This document shows positions 49,701 through 64,000 of a stretch of DNA of 64,000 bases, in pieces. Made by a program: the position numbers and the translations under genes. Each line of letters opens with the position of its first letter. The first letter of the stretch is position 1. The notes beneath the pieces are model-generated. The model was not told the origin of the DNA and made no database searches. It was given only the letters and a program-made list of their open reading frames with translations. This stretch comes from Campylorhamphus procurvoides (taxonomy: Eukaryota > Chordata > Aves > Passeriformes > Dendrocolaptidae): NCBI GenBank assembly GCA_013396655.1, contig WBMV01007508.1, positions 1-64,000 on the forward strand. Reading direction: 5' to 3'.

Positions 49701-51190
49701 TTGGACACTACTTTGCTCTTGGACTCACTGGCACAAGTAGAGTGCATCTTGTACATCATTCTCCAAAGTGAAAACTGAAATTGCAGTCTGTATTTTTGGC
49801 ATAAACTATGTACTTTGGGCTTTACTTGCCTGCTTGTGAATGTGTGATGCCAACCAAATAACATTCTCTGGTTTGGGGTTAATAGTGCATTTAAAGAGTC
49901 TCATCAGTGCAGCAGACTGAAGCCATTCAGGGATGGACAAACCTCACTGCCACTTTGCAGTAATATCTCAGGGTTGTTATTTTTGCTAGCCCCTCTGAAA
50001 TATGGCTTTGGCCAAGCCCACTGCCCTCCAGCCTGTAACTGTCCATGAGCTGCAGCCAGAGCACTAAGGGTAGATGGGAAAAAAATTCTCGAGAGTGAGG
50101 AGAGTGGAACAGATCTGATGCAGCCTCTGCTGACCTCCAGGGATGGTGTCTTTGCACTTCTGTTTCTTGTCTGTTTTCTTCTACCAGCTGACCCATTTCT
50201 GCCTCTGACACTTCTCCCTGTATATTTCTCTGTCAGATTAAATTTAACATAGAAGAGAATCACCTGAACCTCCCTCCTGCTCTCTGGCACAGGTGACATC
50301 ACTGCTACCTTATGTGTTATCAGGCTTGTGAGCCAGGAGTTACTTGTGTTCCTCCCTGTTGTCCTCTGTAGACATTTAAACTGTTTCTTAGATATCTTCC
50401 TCTTTCTATAAACCTGCAATCTGACCCATTTTCTACCCTCCATGCAGCTGCAAATGTTGTGTTTGGGGTTGCAGGGAAGTTGCTTGAGACCTTCTTCCTT
50501 AGATCCTCTGACACCTGCCTACTTCCTCATCCTTCTCCACCTTATTTCTTTTTCTTTAGGCCTTTTTTGACTTCCTTCAAAAACCTTCAGGTGACTTCTT
50601 TTAACACTGCTATGAACTCATAACCACAAAGCAGCTGAATGGATGCTCTTGTTTGGTACAAGTTGTCCAGGATTTGGAGAGGGTTTAAGCCCAGACATTG
50701 TACCTTCTAGCCTCTGGAAAGGAGGCTGCATGTAAGCAAATAGCTCTTGCCTCAAGCTGAAACTCAATTTCCTTTAGCTTTTCATTTTTCATTTGTAGTG
50801 TCTTTCTTTCAAGAAACACGCATGGACTGTCATAACAGCAGATTCATTCCATCTCAACTGCATTTTTGTCTTCCTTCAAAAAAAATAAGACACCTGTGGC
50901 TGTATCTTACTGTCTTGAAAATTACTGAGTGGGTCTGTTTTCATAAAAGAAGAAAGATACCTGCAAAGGAACATAATCTACTGCTATAGTAAAATGAGTG
51001 TTTGCATGAGAAATTTTTTTCAATTTTCCTGCTTAGTTTTTTTTTTTTTTTTTTTNATCCTTAAGTTCTTGTGCGGTTCTTCACTACCCCCACCCCTCCC
51101 AAGGTCTCTGTCTTTAGTAGAATATAGCTGCCGTGTGGGTCAGTCTAAGATTTCTGACATCCAAAGGCTGTTTCTTCCAATAAAATTAAG
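43779..51190. other. Intergenic, no gene seen
   Basis: About 7.4 kb with no recognisable exon or RNA gene. It contains a short (TG)8 microsatellite, a T/G-rich tract at about 47160-47235 and a poly-T run ending in a single N at 51056. The 179-codon minus frame at 49904-50443 has no recognisable domain. Confidence 0.55.
46937..46952. repeat. (TG)8 microsatellite
   Basis: Eight TG units; short but potentially polymorphic. Confidence 0.9.
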
Positions 51191-51303
51191 GAGACTGTGG
51201 AGGTTTGGGTTGGCTCCCTGCCAAGCCCAAGGGCCGGCCACACGGATTCCCCCCTCCCAAAAGGGAAGGGGAAAAAAAGTACCCAAAAAAACAATTTTAG
51301 TAA

Positions 51304-52037
51304 TGTCCTAGTTCAGCAGGAGGGACCAGTTATCACTGTGTGGGGGTGATCAAAGCTATGTATTCTACCCTCTCTATTCATTTCCCAAGAACAATGGACC
51401 ATTTGCAGCAGCTGCCCAGTGAGGCATTAGTACCTTCACACCCAGCCTGAGGGGGTGTGGCTGCTAATGGGTCATCAACGGTTCAACAATACCCCATGAC
51501 TCACAGAGTTAATCACCCATTGTGTGAGTCTGCGCCCTGGGGGTTGGACTGGGTGCTCACTGAGGGTACATAAACGGGGCTCAGAAGACCTTGAGGGCAA
51601 CTCATCGGATCCAGAGGAGCAGCAGGACCTCAACAGGAGGAAACCACCACTCTCGATCAGACTACGACCACCACTCCCGACTAGACCACAGTCATCATCT
51701 GCACCAACAGGTCAGAGAGCTCAGCGCTCAGNNNNNNNNNNNNNNNNNNNNNNNNNNNNNNNNNNNNNNNNNNNNNNNNNNNNNNNNNNNNNNNNNNNNN
51801 NNNNNNNNNNNNNNNNNNNNNNNNNNNNNNNNNNNNNNNNNNNNNNNNNNNNNNNNNNNNNNNNNNNNNNNNNNNNNNNNNNNNNNNNNNNNNNNNNNNN
51901 NNNNNNNNNNNNNNNNNNNNNNNNNNNNNNNNNNNNNNNNNNNNNNNNNNNNNNNNNNNNNNNNNNNNNNNNNNNNNNNNNNNNNNNNNNNNNNNNNNNN
52001 NNNNNNNNNNNNNNNNNNNNNNNNNNNNNNNNNNNNN
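51304..52037 (+). mobile_element. LTR nested inside the family-B LTR (right end in the gap)
   Basis: The insert starts TGTCCTAGTTCAGCAGG exactly where the host LTR sequence (CAATTTTAGTAA) breaks off. It has a TATA-like GGTACATAAACGGGG at about 51566-51580 and continues to CAGCGCTCAG before the N run. A TG start, promoter-like box and insertion inside another LTR point to a younger retroviral LTR or provirus. Its 3' end, any internal genes and the expected target duplication (AGTAA on the left) lie in the gap. Confidence 0.65.
51732..52037. other. Assembly gap (N, 306 positions)
   Basis: Run of N inside the nested insertion. The host LTR resumes immediately after it (TATATATATTCACATATA). The true length is unknown, and a longer provirus could be collapsed here. 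Confidence 1.
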
Positions 52038-52532
52038 TATATATATTCACATATATTACAATTATATACAATCAAAGACTATGAATTGACAGAACAAATC
52101 CCAGAACAACCCCCTAAAAGGGAAAAGGGGAAAAGGGAAAGGGAAATGGGACAAAAATGGGTAAAACCAAGCAAAACAAATATACACACACTTGTAAACT
52201 CAGGGAAAAGTTCAATAAGTAACTAATACAATCAATTCTCACCAAACTCCCCTTAAGAGAAAGCAGGTCCTTCCCCTCTGTACGGCTGGGATAGCAGCTT
52301 CTCTGATAGGCTTCAGCTCACAGAGATAAGGGCTAGGCCGACACAGAGAGCTGATGTCCTCCACCATGCAAACGGGAGAAACGAGAGCAAAAAAGAGAGG
52401 GAGGAAACCTTTCTCCTGTCTTTATATACACCTGATTACGTGAAGGAAGGGTGTGGAATACTTCCTTAGTTACAACCTTGCTACCAAGGAAGGCCCAGAC
52501 CAAAACTAAGAAAACTAAACCACCACAGAGAC

Positions 52533-54566
52533 ACTTCATGTATTTTAGTGATAACACTTTTCCAAATGTTATTATGGAATTATCCAACCCCATGAGCAGG
52601 TGTCATGGCTAACTACTAAGTTTCAGTGTATATTAACCTTTCCACTTCCAGCTCTGCTCATACTTGCTATAATATTGAGGCAATCAAGAGCATGACTTGT
52701 TTGGAAGAGAGACAGTTTCTATGCTGAGGTTTCTGTACAGCAATTAGCACAGTGTGCCCCAATCTTCCCAGGAGATTTGGGAAAGTAAACTGACAGGACA
52801 ACCTTATAATGGAGAAAATAACTCACATGTTTGATACCTGAGGGCCAATCCTTATGGGTTTTTAGGTTTGAGTGATTCTCTCCTCATTCTTACAGTGAAT
52901 ACCTTGTTTCTTGTGGGTAATTTCAGCAGCTTTCTGCCAAGTTCCGGTTTCTGTATTTATCTACTCAGATTACACAACGCTCTGTGCAGTACTGCTGAAG
53001 CCCATTGCAAACCAGCGGTGTGTAGCTCTCCCTGAGCATGTGCTCCCTCCTGCTGCCAGTGATGTGTCCCTGTGCACCTACTCATGCTGAGGTAGTAGCC
53101 AAAAAAGATTGCAGTAAAGTGAACACAGCAGCAGCTGCTCAGCAGGGAAAATGCAATTGCTTTGCACTGGGCACTAGTAACTAGTGTGGTATTTTTGGTC
53201 ACTGCAGAAACTGATTCAATTTCCTTCAAGACAGTCCCAGTCATTCTGGACCCTTCTCAAAACACTTTCCCTTCAGCTTTAGATCTCTTTTGGAACTGAG
53301 ACAGGTGTTGGGGAGAAGAAGGATGCATCACAAGGAGGAAAGTTTCAGAAAGCTGCAAAACTAGTAAAACATTTTGAATAAAAAAATGTATTTTAAGAGT
53401 ATGATCTGTAGGAAGTGAATAAAACATCAAGTGATAGTAAGAGTCCTAGAGGAAATTGCTAAGTTAAGCTGTCTCCTCACTGACAGGTAAGAGGGCTGAG
53501 TTAATATGGCACAGCAGGCATAGAAGAGAAAACTTAATCTCTTAACTTTCTTTTTTCTGAGAAAATGCTGAACTATGACTCTTGGAAATGAAAACTTTAA
53601 GGAGCACAGTGGAAAAAATAAGATTGCCACTAATGTTATTTTTTTTAAGAGAAAAAGATTATTATTGGTCAGTCTAGAATACTGGGTCATGAAATCAGCT
53701 CATGTGTCTCCTTCATTTTTCTCTAAGTAGAACAGTTAGATTGTCTTTTACTTACCATACTTCAATTCAGAGTTGTAAAAAATGAGAAACAGCAATTTAT
53801 AGTAGTATCACTGAATTATATCAAGATGAATACAGGCAAGTAGTGTTTTCTGGAGTCCTTACTCCTTAAAATCATTTTGCATTGTCTCTAGTTGCATGCT
53901 GTTAGGCACTGTGTTATTAAATCTCTCTATATAATTTACATCAAACATTAACAACAGTTTGATTGTAGTAGTTTCCTCTTCTTCCTGTCTATTCACTAGG
54001 ATGACTTGTCTCTCCTACTAGCCTTAGGGCCAGTAGAATTCATGTTGACAAAAAGTATGGGGGCAAAAAATATTGGTTTCCTTCAATGATATAAAAACAT
54101 TGAAGTATTTGTCCAGTGGTTCTGCAGAGCATTTGCCCAGCTGGTTTTACAGTCTTTCATGAGAACATGGCAACAGTTGGGTCAGGTTGGTATTAGCAAG
54201 ACCCCATCAGGAACTGAGCGTCCACTGTGTTGTGATGCAGTGATGGGGTGTTGGAGTGGTGCAGCACTGCAAACTGGACCTGACTTTTCATTCTCTGTCA
54301 CATCGAGGATCCCTGCAATGCTGTAGTCCCTGTGCTGTATTAGTGAGGTTGTTTCTGTTATTTTCCCTTTTAAAATAATGTTCTGGCAGCTCTTGTTTGT
54401 CTTGCTAAAGCATCTCTTACCTGTGCAGGCCTTGCTGGCGCAGTGGATGTGGACAGCTTTGGCTTTGAGAGGATGCAGCCCTAGGTATGGGAAATCAGAA
54501 AAGAAACACCTGTGACCTTGTACCAGGCATGGGAAAGTAGAAGAAAGGAGAAAAACAAATGAGAAA
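52533..54566. other. Intergenic, no gene seen
   Basis: AT-rich unique sequence; nothing recognised. It was checked for retroviral internal genes that could link the two family-B LTRs and none were seen. Confidence 0.55.
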
Positions 54567-54571
54567 AACAA

Positions 54572-54802
54572 GTGTGAATAACAAGATATGTTTTGAATCT
54601 TACCAGCACAAGGAGAGATGTGGACCACCTATCAGAAGATGGTCTAAGGCTCGTGGACAAGAATACCTAGCCAATGAGATGCAGCACATATGCACATGGA
54701 CAGATAAAAAAGACTATAAAGACAAGCCTGCTGTTAATAAAGTTGTTGTTAGTTGTTACTCGCCAACAGCCTGAGTGTAAATGTGTGTCTTTGTCCATTA
54801 CA
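54572..54802 (+). mobile_element. Short solo LTR
   Basis: It starts TGTGAATAACAAGATATG, has CTATAAAG at 54714-54721, AATAAA at 54736-54741 and a U5-like tail ending TTTGTCCATTACA. The 8-bp ACAAGTGT occurs at both edges (54567-54574 and 54800-54807), which suggests a target duplication, although it overlaps the terminal TG and CA, so the exact ends are ambiguous. At about 230 bp it is short for an LTR. An unusual non-autonomous element is the alternative. Confidence 0.6.
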
Positions 54803-54807
54803 AGTGT

Positions 54808-55894
54808 AGATCCATTACCCGTCAGTGTTGTGTTATGTACAAAAATGTTTCCTGTAAAGCCTTGGCTAGCTGTGTTTTAGTGGTTATTCAATGGTGCTGT
54901 TTTAAAAGAGCCTTTGCAATATGGAAAATGATTTCTTCTCAGTTTGACATGTGAAATAAGAAGAACATAAGTTTACCATGTTAGTGAATAGCTCTAATCC
55001 AGGTCTGAAAAGGAAAGCCTTGAAGCTGCTGCCAGATGTAAATAAAAAGGAGTTGCAAAGTACTGAAAGAAGAACTTCTCTCAGAAGCTGTGTGCAATTG
55101 AGCTGGCTTGTATCCCTATTAGTTTTGCTCTAACATTTATGATACGTAGTGCTTACCTGTTGTGGTGTTAAAACTGAGGATCAAAAATTTAGTGTATGAT
55201 ACCACACAAAAGGCAAGTCACCCATATGAGCAAAGACCAAATAACAACCATGGTGTGCTGTCAGACTTGGGTAGGTGAACAAACTGGGGCTAAGTGCATT
55301 GAAAGTAATTCAACAAGCCAGAGCCCAAAGTAAGGCGTGTCTATGTGTGCTCCAATGAGGTAATACACTGTCAGTTGGGTGTTACCATCTAGTTATTAAA
55401 ATTAACAGAAATGCCTCTGCCCAAATTAAGGTGCAAATGAGACCATGTGCTGAAGTCACTGGTATGGATTTCATTTAACAGTAAACATGAGACAGAGAAA
55501 GAGAGAGAAAGAAATAGGAAAAAGGAGTGGGGAGAGGGGGAGAAGAAAGAGAGTGACAGAGAGACATTAAATAGAAAATGTATCACCACTCTGGATTCTG
55601 ACAGTGTCCCATGGGCCATGTTCTTCTGATCTTCTCAGTGGTGAGGGTCGCACAAAACAGAGTCCAGTGGATTAATAAACCTTCAGGAGTTTCCAGGCAC
55701 CTCCCCTGGGGTGGTGGCAAAGCTTTGCCGTCTCAGGGACAGGCTCTGGATTTGTTGCCTCACTTGGATCACGTGCAGTCCTGTGGTGGTGGGAGGCCTC
55801 AGGAATGAGTCTGGGGGCACTTTGGGAGTCTTTGATGGTTTATGGCCCTTCTCAGCTGCCATTCATGTGAATGTTCCATGTGGATGTGACCTTT
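54808..55894. other. Intergenic with a purine-rich tract
   Basis: No gene seen. The purine-rich tract is listed separately. Confidence 0.55.
55489..55566 (+). repeat. Purine-rich tract (~78 bp)
   Basis: Mostly GA, GAA and GGA with a handful of pyrimidines (for example GAGAGGGGGAGAAGAAAGAG). It is low complexity and responsible for Lys/Glu/Arg-rich open frames there. Confidence 0.85.
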
Positions 55895-56948
55895 TGTCAT
55901 GGGTTTCTGTGGGTGGGTTTTTGATAGGGGAAGGGGTGGCTTCTGTTAGAAGCTGCTAGAAGTTTCCCCTGTCCTATGGAGCCAATGATAGTCAGGTCTA
56001 GGAGGGACTTCCTGCTTTTGAATCATAGTACCACCTCTGTGTGTGAACAGATTTAAGAACAGGAGTTGTACAGTTGAAATTGCACTAATGGATTAGGGTT
56101 CAAGGTCAGAGCAGGACGAGAAGGAGAAGGAGGGACCCCATGGGAGCAATGGAAGAACTCAGAGCTATGATCCCCTGTAGCCCATGGTGAGGACCATGGT
56201 GAGGTGAGCTGTCCCCACAAATCCCATGGGAGGCCATGGGGGTGCAAGGACCCCCCTGCTAGAGCAGGAGGATGCATGAAGGAGGCTGTTACCTTGTGGG
56301 AGGTCCAAGATGGAGCTGAGTCTTGCAAGACAACTTGTGGCCATGGCTCATGCAGAGGGAAACCCATGCTAAAGCAGGTACAGCTTACCCATAAGACACT
56401 GCAGCTGATGGAGTGACCCATGGGAGAGCAGAGGGTTGCCTCCTGTGGGAGGGACCCCACAGAAAGCAGGGCAAGGACTCAGAGCTATGATTCCCTGTAG
56501 CCACGGTGAGGACCGTGGTGAAGCAAGCTGTCCCCCTGCAGGACACGGAAAGGCCCACGGGACAGCAGATTTGGAAGAACTGCCCAAAGGGTCTTAGACT
56601 TTTATGTTTGTAAGCGGCTGAAAGCAACAATAGAATGCAAACCTTCCATTTCTTGTCCCCCACACCATTGCAGGGAGAAGAGAGAGCCTGGAAGGAGACA
56701 GGAGTGATGAAAAAGTATTTGTAAGACTGTTTTATTTCTTACTTTTAGTTCTTATCTTGTTATAGATAAATTTAAGCATTATTCTGAGTCTGTTTTGCCT
56801 ATTGAAGTTAATCAAAGCCCCTCCAGGCTCTTATTGCTACTTGTAATTTCTTAGCTGATTGGATTTTTTCCTTTCCCTCTGGGATATGGGAGGCTCTGAA
56901 GTGGTTTGGGTGGACACCTAGGCATTCAGCCAGGGTCAAAGGGCCACA
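55895..56948 (+). mobile_element. ERVL-like solo LTR (1054 bp) with internal repeats
   Basis: The 5' end TGTCATGGGTTTCTGTGGG, the early GCTGCTAGAAGTTTCCCCTG and AGCCAATGATAG, and the 3' end CCTAGGCATTCAGCCAGGGT then CAAAGGGCCACA match what I know of the common avian ERVL-type LTR. The middle carries the family's repeated 'preparation-like' units: CAGAGCTATGATCCCCTGTA at 56160 recurs near 56480 as CAGAGCTATGATTCCCTGTA, each followed by a GGTGAGGAC-GTGGTGA block. Flanks CCTTT (left) and CCTTC (right) match at 4 of 5 bases, which fits an aged 5-bp target duplication. The TATA region is degenerate (GATTTAAGAA). No internal retroviral genes are present. Confidence 0.85.
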
Positions 56949-58508
56949 CCTTCCCAGAGCAGGGTGGGGTTTACTCTTTTGGTTTGGTGTGGAGAGATTT
57001 TACCATCACACCCCCAAAACCCTTCTCCTCCTCCACCCGCTGAGCCTTGTTTAGTTCTCCCTACACCTGAGATAATTGGACAATGGTCTTATCTCAAGTT
57101 CCCAGTCACAGTCCAAATTCCAGTCAGGAGGCATATTGGGAGTGGGTGATAGGTATGGGGAGGTGGGGATTCAGTGCTGCAAATGGGCAATTGCTCCTTT
57201 GCAAAAAAGTCTTTCTATGATTTTGACAATGTTTAATACATCGACATTTCAGTCTCTTAAAATGCGTGAAGCCTGGAATATGCAGGAATGGAGTCAACAG
57301 AAATGAGGTCTGGATCCAGTGTCCCCTTGGCAAGGCAGTCTTAGAGAGAATGCACTATCTCTGCAATTTTGCTGCTAATGATCTTGAAAGGGCAAATAAG
57401 TGACAGATGTGGTTTAAAAGATAACAAGCTACTGTTATATACAGGTTACTGTAGTAAGGTGCCTGAGTAGAAAAAAGGCATCTCCAAATGTCCACTCCTG
57501 CTGGAAGCAGTTTTGGCAATGGTATTGGAGAAGAGGAGGAGGCTGTAGGGTAATAAGATGGCTGCAGGCTCTGCCACTGCCAGCAACAATTCAACTTCAT
57601 ACAGTTCTGAGTTTAGTTGTGCAGGGAGAAATGAGGACAGCAGCATGTATGTTCCTTCAGAATGTGCAGGCTTGATAAAAGAAGATTTACTATTATCCAA
57701 ACCTAGTCTTCAAAATTGCAGGAGGTGAAATTTGACATACTTTTTCTGCTGATGTTAATTCTGTGCAGAAAAGAGACTTTGTCAATATTTTCTTTTCAAT
57801 CCTGAGCTACTGGTACTTTATCAAGAAGAGTACTTGAGGGAACATTAGTGAAGAGGATGCCATATGGTCTCCTTAGGGGTGTATTTCCGATAAAGAATGC
57901 TTTAATTGTAGTTTTCAAAATGTGCTGTGTATGCTCTTGGTTTACAAATTATCTTCTACACTGGAGAGGGCATGGTGCAACTTGCAGTGTGTTCAGGTAA
58001 CATGTGGGATGCAAGATGCCAAAGAGGGACTTGTGGACACGAATACTGCTCCTGCAGGCTGAATTGAAGCCCATGGGTTAGAGCTGGGGTGGCTTTGCTT
58101 CTGTCCCTGCAGGGATAACGTGTTTTCCTCTGTAACTGGAATGCCACAAGCCCCCAACATGAGCAGTCCTATTGTCAGTGCATCCTCTGAGCTCCTCTGT
58201 CTCTCTTCTCAGAGCTGTGTGTTAGTTGATTGACTTCTTACAATGGGAAATATGACGGAGAAGTACGTGGACTTTGATGGTCTTGTAACTGACAGGTACA
58301 GTACCATACCTTACAGTTATTATCTATAAAGAAAATTACCTTTCCTTCATTTTTCAGGGTAATAATACTTTGTCTAGTTAAACAATTATGATTGAACATA
58401 ATAATAATCTACACTTTTTTTAAAGTAAGTTAATGATAAAAAAAATCAACAATGACTGAGATGACTTCTGTGACTAAGGAGGCTCCTCTTGTGGTCCTGC
58501 TTGTCCAC
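56949..58508. other. Intergenic, no gene seen
   Basis: Unique-looking sequence between two LTRs; nothing recognised. Confidence 0.55.
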
Positions 58509-58513
58509 ATGAG

Positions 58514-59121
58514 AGTGTTAGTTTAGTTTTTTTGGTTTTGGTCTGGGCCTTCCTTGGTAGCAAGGTTGTACCTAAGGAAGTATTCCACACCATTCCTTCA
58601 CGTAATCAGGTGTATATAAAGACAGGAGAAAGGTTTCCTCCCTCTCTTTTCTCTTCTCTCTCCCGTTTGCGTGGTGGAGGACATCAGCTCTCTGTGCCGG
58701 CCTAGCTCTTATCTCTGTGAGCTGAGGCCTCTCGGAGAAGCTGCTGTCCCAGCCGTATGGAGGGGAAGGACCTGCTTCTCTTAAGGGGAGTTTGGTGAGA
58801 ATTGATTGTATTAGTTACTTATTGAACTTTTCCCTGAGTTTACGAGTGTGTGTGTATTTGTTTTGTTTGGTTTTACCCATTTTTGTCCCATTTCCCTTTC
58901 CCTTTTCCCCTTTTCCCTTTTAGGGGGTTGTTCTGGGATTTGTTCTGTCAATTCATAGTCTTTGATTGTATATAATTGTAATATATGTGAATATATATAC
59001 ATATATATATATATTTAATAAAATTGTCTTTTGGGTACTTTTTTTTCCCTTCTCTCTTGGGAGGGGGGAATCCATGTGGCCGGCAGTTGGGCTTGGCAGG
59101 GAGCCAACCCAAACCTCCACA
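58514..59121 (+). mobile_element. Solo LTR (family B, copy 2), plus strand
   Basis: 608-bp LTR with TATATAAA at 58613-58620, AATAAA at 59017-59022, a long polypyrimidine stretch (about 58890-58922) and end CCAACCCAAACCTCCACA. A 5-bp target duplication ATGAG flanks it (58509-58513 and 59122-59126). The terminal TG is mutated to AG. It is the intact counterpart of the minus-strand copy at 51196-52527. TATA and poly(A) signals are intact, so promoter activity is possible. The size of the duplication fits ERVL-type integrases. Confidence 0.88.
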
Positions 59122-59126
59122 ATGAG

Positions 59127-62519
<3,393 letters not shown>

Positions 62520-62905
62520 TAAATTGGACCTGTTTTTTGAATCCTAATGCTTCTGCATTGCCTTGGATTGGCAGTGTGTCGTCCCATGGTGGCTGCAGCA
62601 CTGCCACTGTCACCTCTGCCCACCACAGTGTTTGCCACTGTCCCCGCTTGCGCAACCACAACTCAGCTGCAGCTGCATCATGATCACAGGACCATCTTGG
62701 AGTTGAAAGAGTGGGTTTGGGTGACATTTTTTCTGTTACTGTTTGGTTGTTATTTAGTTCTGTTTTGTTCTCCATTTTTAGTAAAATTGTTATTTATTTT
62801 CATACTCCACTCAATGTCTCATAATTTCAAACCCTCTCGTAATTTAGGGGGAGGGGTTTATATTCCATCGGAGGTCCTGCCTCCTGCAACACATTGTCAA
62901 TAAAC
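62520..62905 (+). mobile_element. Possible LTR fragment
   Basis: The sequence TTTTTAGTAAAATTGTTATT, then AATTTAGGGGGAGGGGTTTA and TCCTGCCTCCTGCAACACAT, with AATAAA just after (62900-62905), resembles the 3' half of a common avian retroviral LTR that I recall as having a 'GGAGGGAGGGGTTTA' block. Ends and target duplication were not found. Confidence 0.4.
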
Positions 62906-64000
62906 TAAGACGTGTGAAAATAAAAGGAACAAAAAAAGGGCTGAAATTGGAGCCTGACCCTTGTTTTCCTTCAAATATGAGGTGTTTGAGAATATATGCA
63001 CAATAAACTTTGCAGTCATTTTAAGCACCTCAGTGGATTACAGTTAGGATTTTATGCCCTGTATTTAGAAGAGAGACGAAAAGGAAGTTCAACCACCTCT
63101 AAAAGCCTTGCTACCACTAAGTGGTTAAGTACCACTGTGTCTGATCTTATGCTGAAGTCAGTAATGTGCCAAACACATCAGTCCTGTACAGATCCCTGTG
63201 TGCAGGGTGTTTGCTAATGCACAAGCTGGCACCAAACATACAGTTATACCAGAGGCTTTGACTTGAGATGTGGGCACATGGTCTATTGATGAAGTGTAAT
63301 GCCTCTAAGGAAAGCTGCGTGCTCTTTTGCATATGAGGAAACAAAATGTGTGTCAGGAGAAGGGAAGTAATCTGTCTTGACTCTTTAGGTCTGGGGGAGT
63401 TTGGCTTCAAAACAGTGTTGTTTAGCAGAAATAAAAATTGTTAAGAGCTTGGACCTTCACCCTAAGGCATGAAAGGAGACTTGAGACCTGAATGTGCCCT
63501 GGGAAAAAGTTTGCAGAAAACAGGTCTAGGAAAATAATGCAGGAGAAAAACCCTAAATTTGGCTTATTTCTCTTATTTAACAGGTGTATTTTCTGTGAAC
63601 CGTTATAGTGACACTATTTGGTTTACATTTTTTGAGTAAAGACTTTTTGCTCATATGTAACTATCTCAAAGAGATGATAAAGGTGGAGTTTTTTTGTGTT
63701 TGTTTTTTTTTTTTGTCTTTTGGGGTGTTTTTTTTTAAGCAAATTCAGTATCAAGAAGGCCTTCTTTACCCCATGTGGTGATGAATCTGGAAAGAGTGTC
63801 TATGTTCCTCTCAGCTCATATCCATGGTAGTAGATTACCTGTTAAGAGTGAATATACCTTAATGACTTGCTCTGCCCCTTTGGGGGTTTTGGTGCCCAAA
63901 TCTATTAATCAGCAAAAGGGGAAAAGATGGATTTTATTATAGGGAATGATACTATTGTACCTTCTTATGGTGGTACAGTAAGTAAAATACATTGAGAATT
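62906..64000. other. Intergenic, no gene seen
   Basis: AT-rich with T-rich runs near 63690-63740; nothing recognised up to the window edge. Confidence 0.55.

Larger units (their letters stand above)
51196..52527 (-). mobile_element. Solo LTR (family B, copy 1), minus strand, split by a nested LTR
   Basis: On the minus strand it begins TGTGGTGGTTTAGTTTTC (at 52527) and ends CCAACCCAAACCTCCACA (at 51196). It is flanked by a perfect 5-bp target duplication, GAGAC (51191-51195 and 52528-52532). Its sequence matches the plus-strand LTR at 58514-59121 nearly base for base from both ends inward. Between about 51304 and 52037 it is interrupted by foreign sequence that includes an assembly gap. Without the insert it would be about 600 bp. 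The TATA box (GTATATAAAG on the minus strand) is intact. Confidence 0.88.

Noticed and set aside
49904..50443. 179-codon minus-strand open frame
   Set aside because: No recognisable domain and overlapping frames of similar length; treated as chance.
51524..52226. Open frames of 186-211 codons spanning N
   Set aside because: They are mostly translated N. The real sequence on each side belongs to two different LTRs.
52533..58508. Idea that the two family-B LTRs bound one provirus
   Set aside because: They are in opposite orientation and have different target duplications (GAGAC and ATGAG), with no retroviral genes between them.

Overview
The window is vertebrate nuclear DNA, almost certainly from a bird. 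The evidence is one recognisable multi-exon protein gene with long introns, a 5'-truncated CR1 retroposon with the typical 3' tail, and many solo LTRs of avian endogenous-retrovirus type, including ERVL-like LTRs with 5-bp target duplications. A passerine is plausible from the number of LTRs, but that is inference. It is a draft assembly: there are N gaps at 31996-32083 and 51732-52037 and a single N at 51056.

The only protein-coding gene I can support is IPMK (inositol polyphosphate multikinase) on the + strand. Its last three coding exons are visible: 4712-4884 (with the PxxxDxKIG catalytic motif), 15054-15135, and 16096-16730 (with the SSLL and IDF motifs and the stop codon). Together they encode about 296 residues of a family about 416 residues long in human. 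The N-terminal exons lie left of the window. The 3' UTR probably runs to one of the AATAAA signals at 18197, 18945 or 19059.

Positions 1-16095 are otherwise intron. They hold a CR1 fragment, a 63-bp (3 x 21) minisatellite, a 69-bp tandem duplication with a CTCF-like site, and four LTR or LTR-like blocks (about 2150-2809, 7660-8540, 9183-9533, 11520-11945), all in antisense to the gene. From about 19.1 kb to the end I see no gene. This gene-poor stretch carries LTRs at about 22.8, 24.4, 32.3, 41.6, 43.4, 51.2 (with another LTR nested inside), 54.6, 55.9, 58.5 and 62.5 kb, most of them in + orientation.

The best-supported structural observations are a nested LTR-in-LTR at 51191-52532 with a perfect GAGAC target duplication; a second solo LTR of the same family at 58514-59121 in opposite orientation with its own ATGAG duplication; and the strand asymmetry of LTRs between the IPMK introns and the downstream region. 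I found no convincing sign of an undescribed protein-coding system; most long open frames are chance or repeat-driven.
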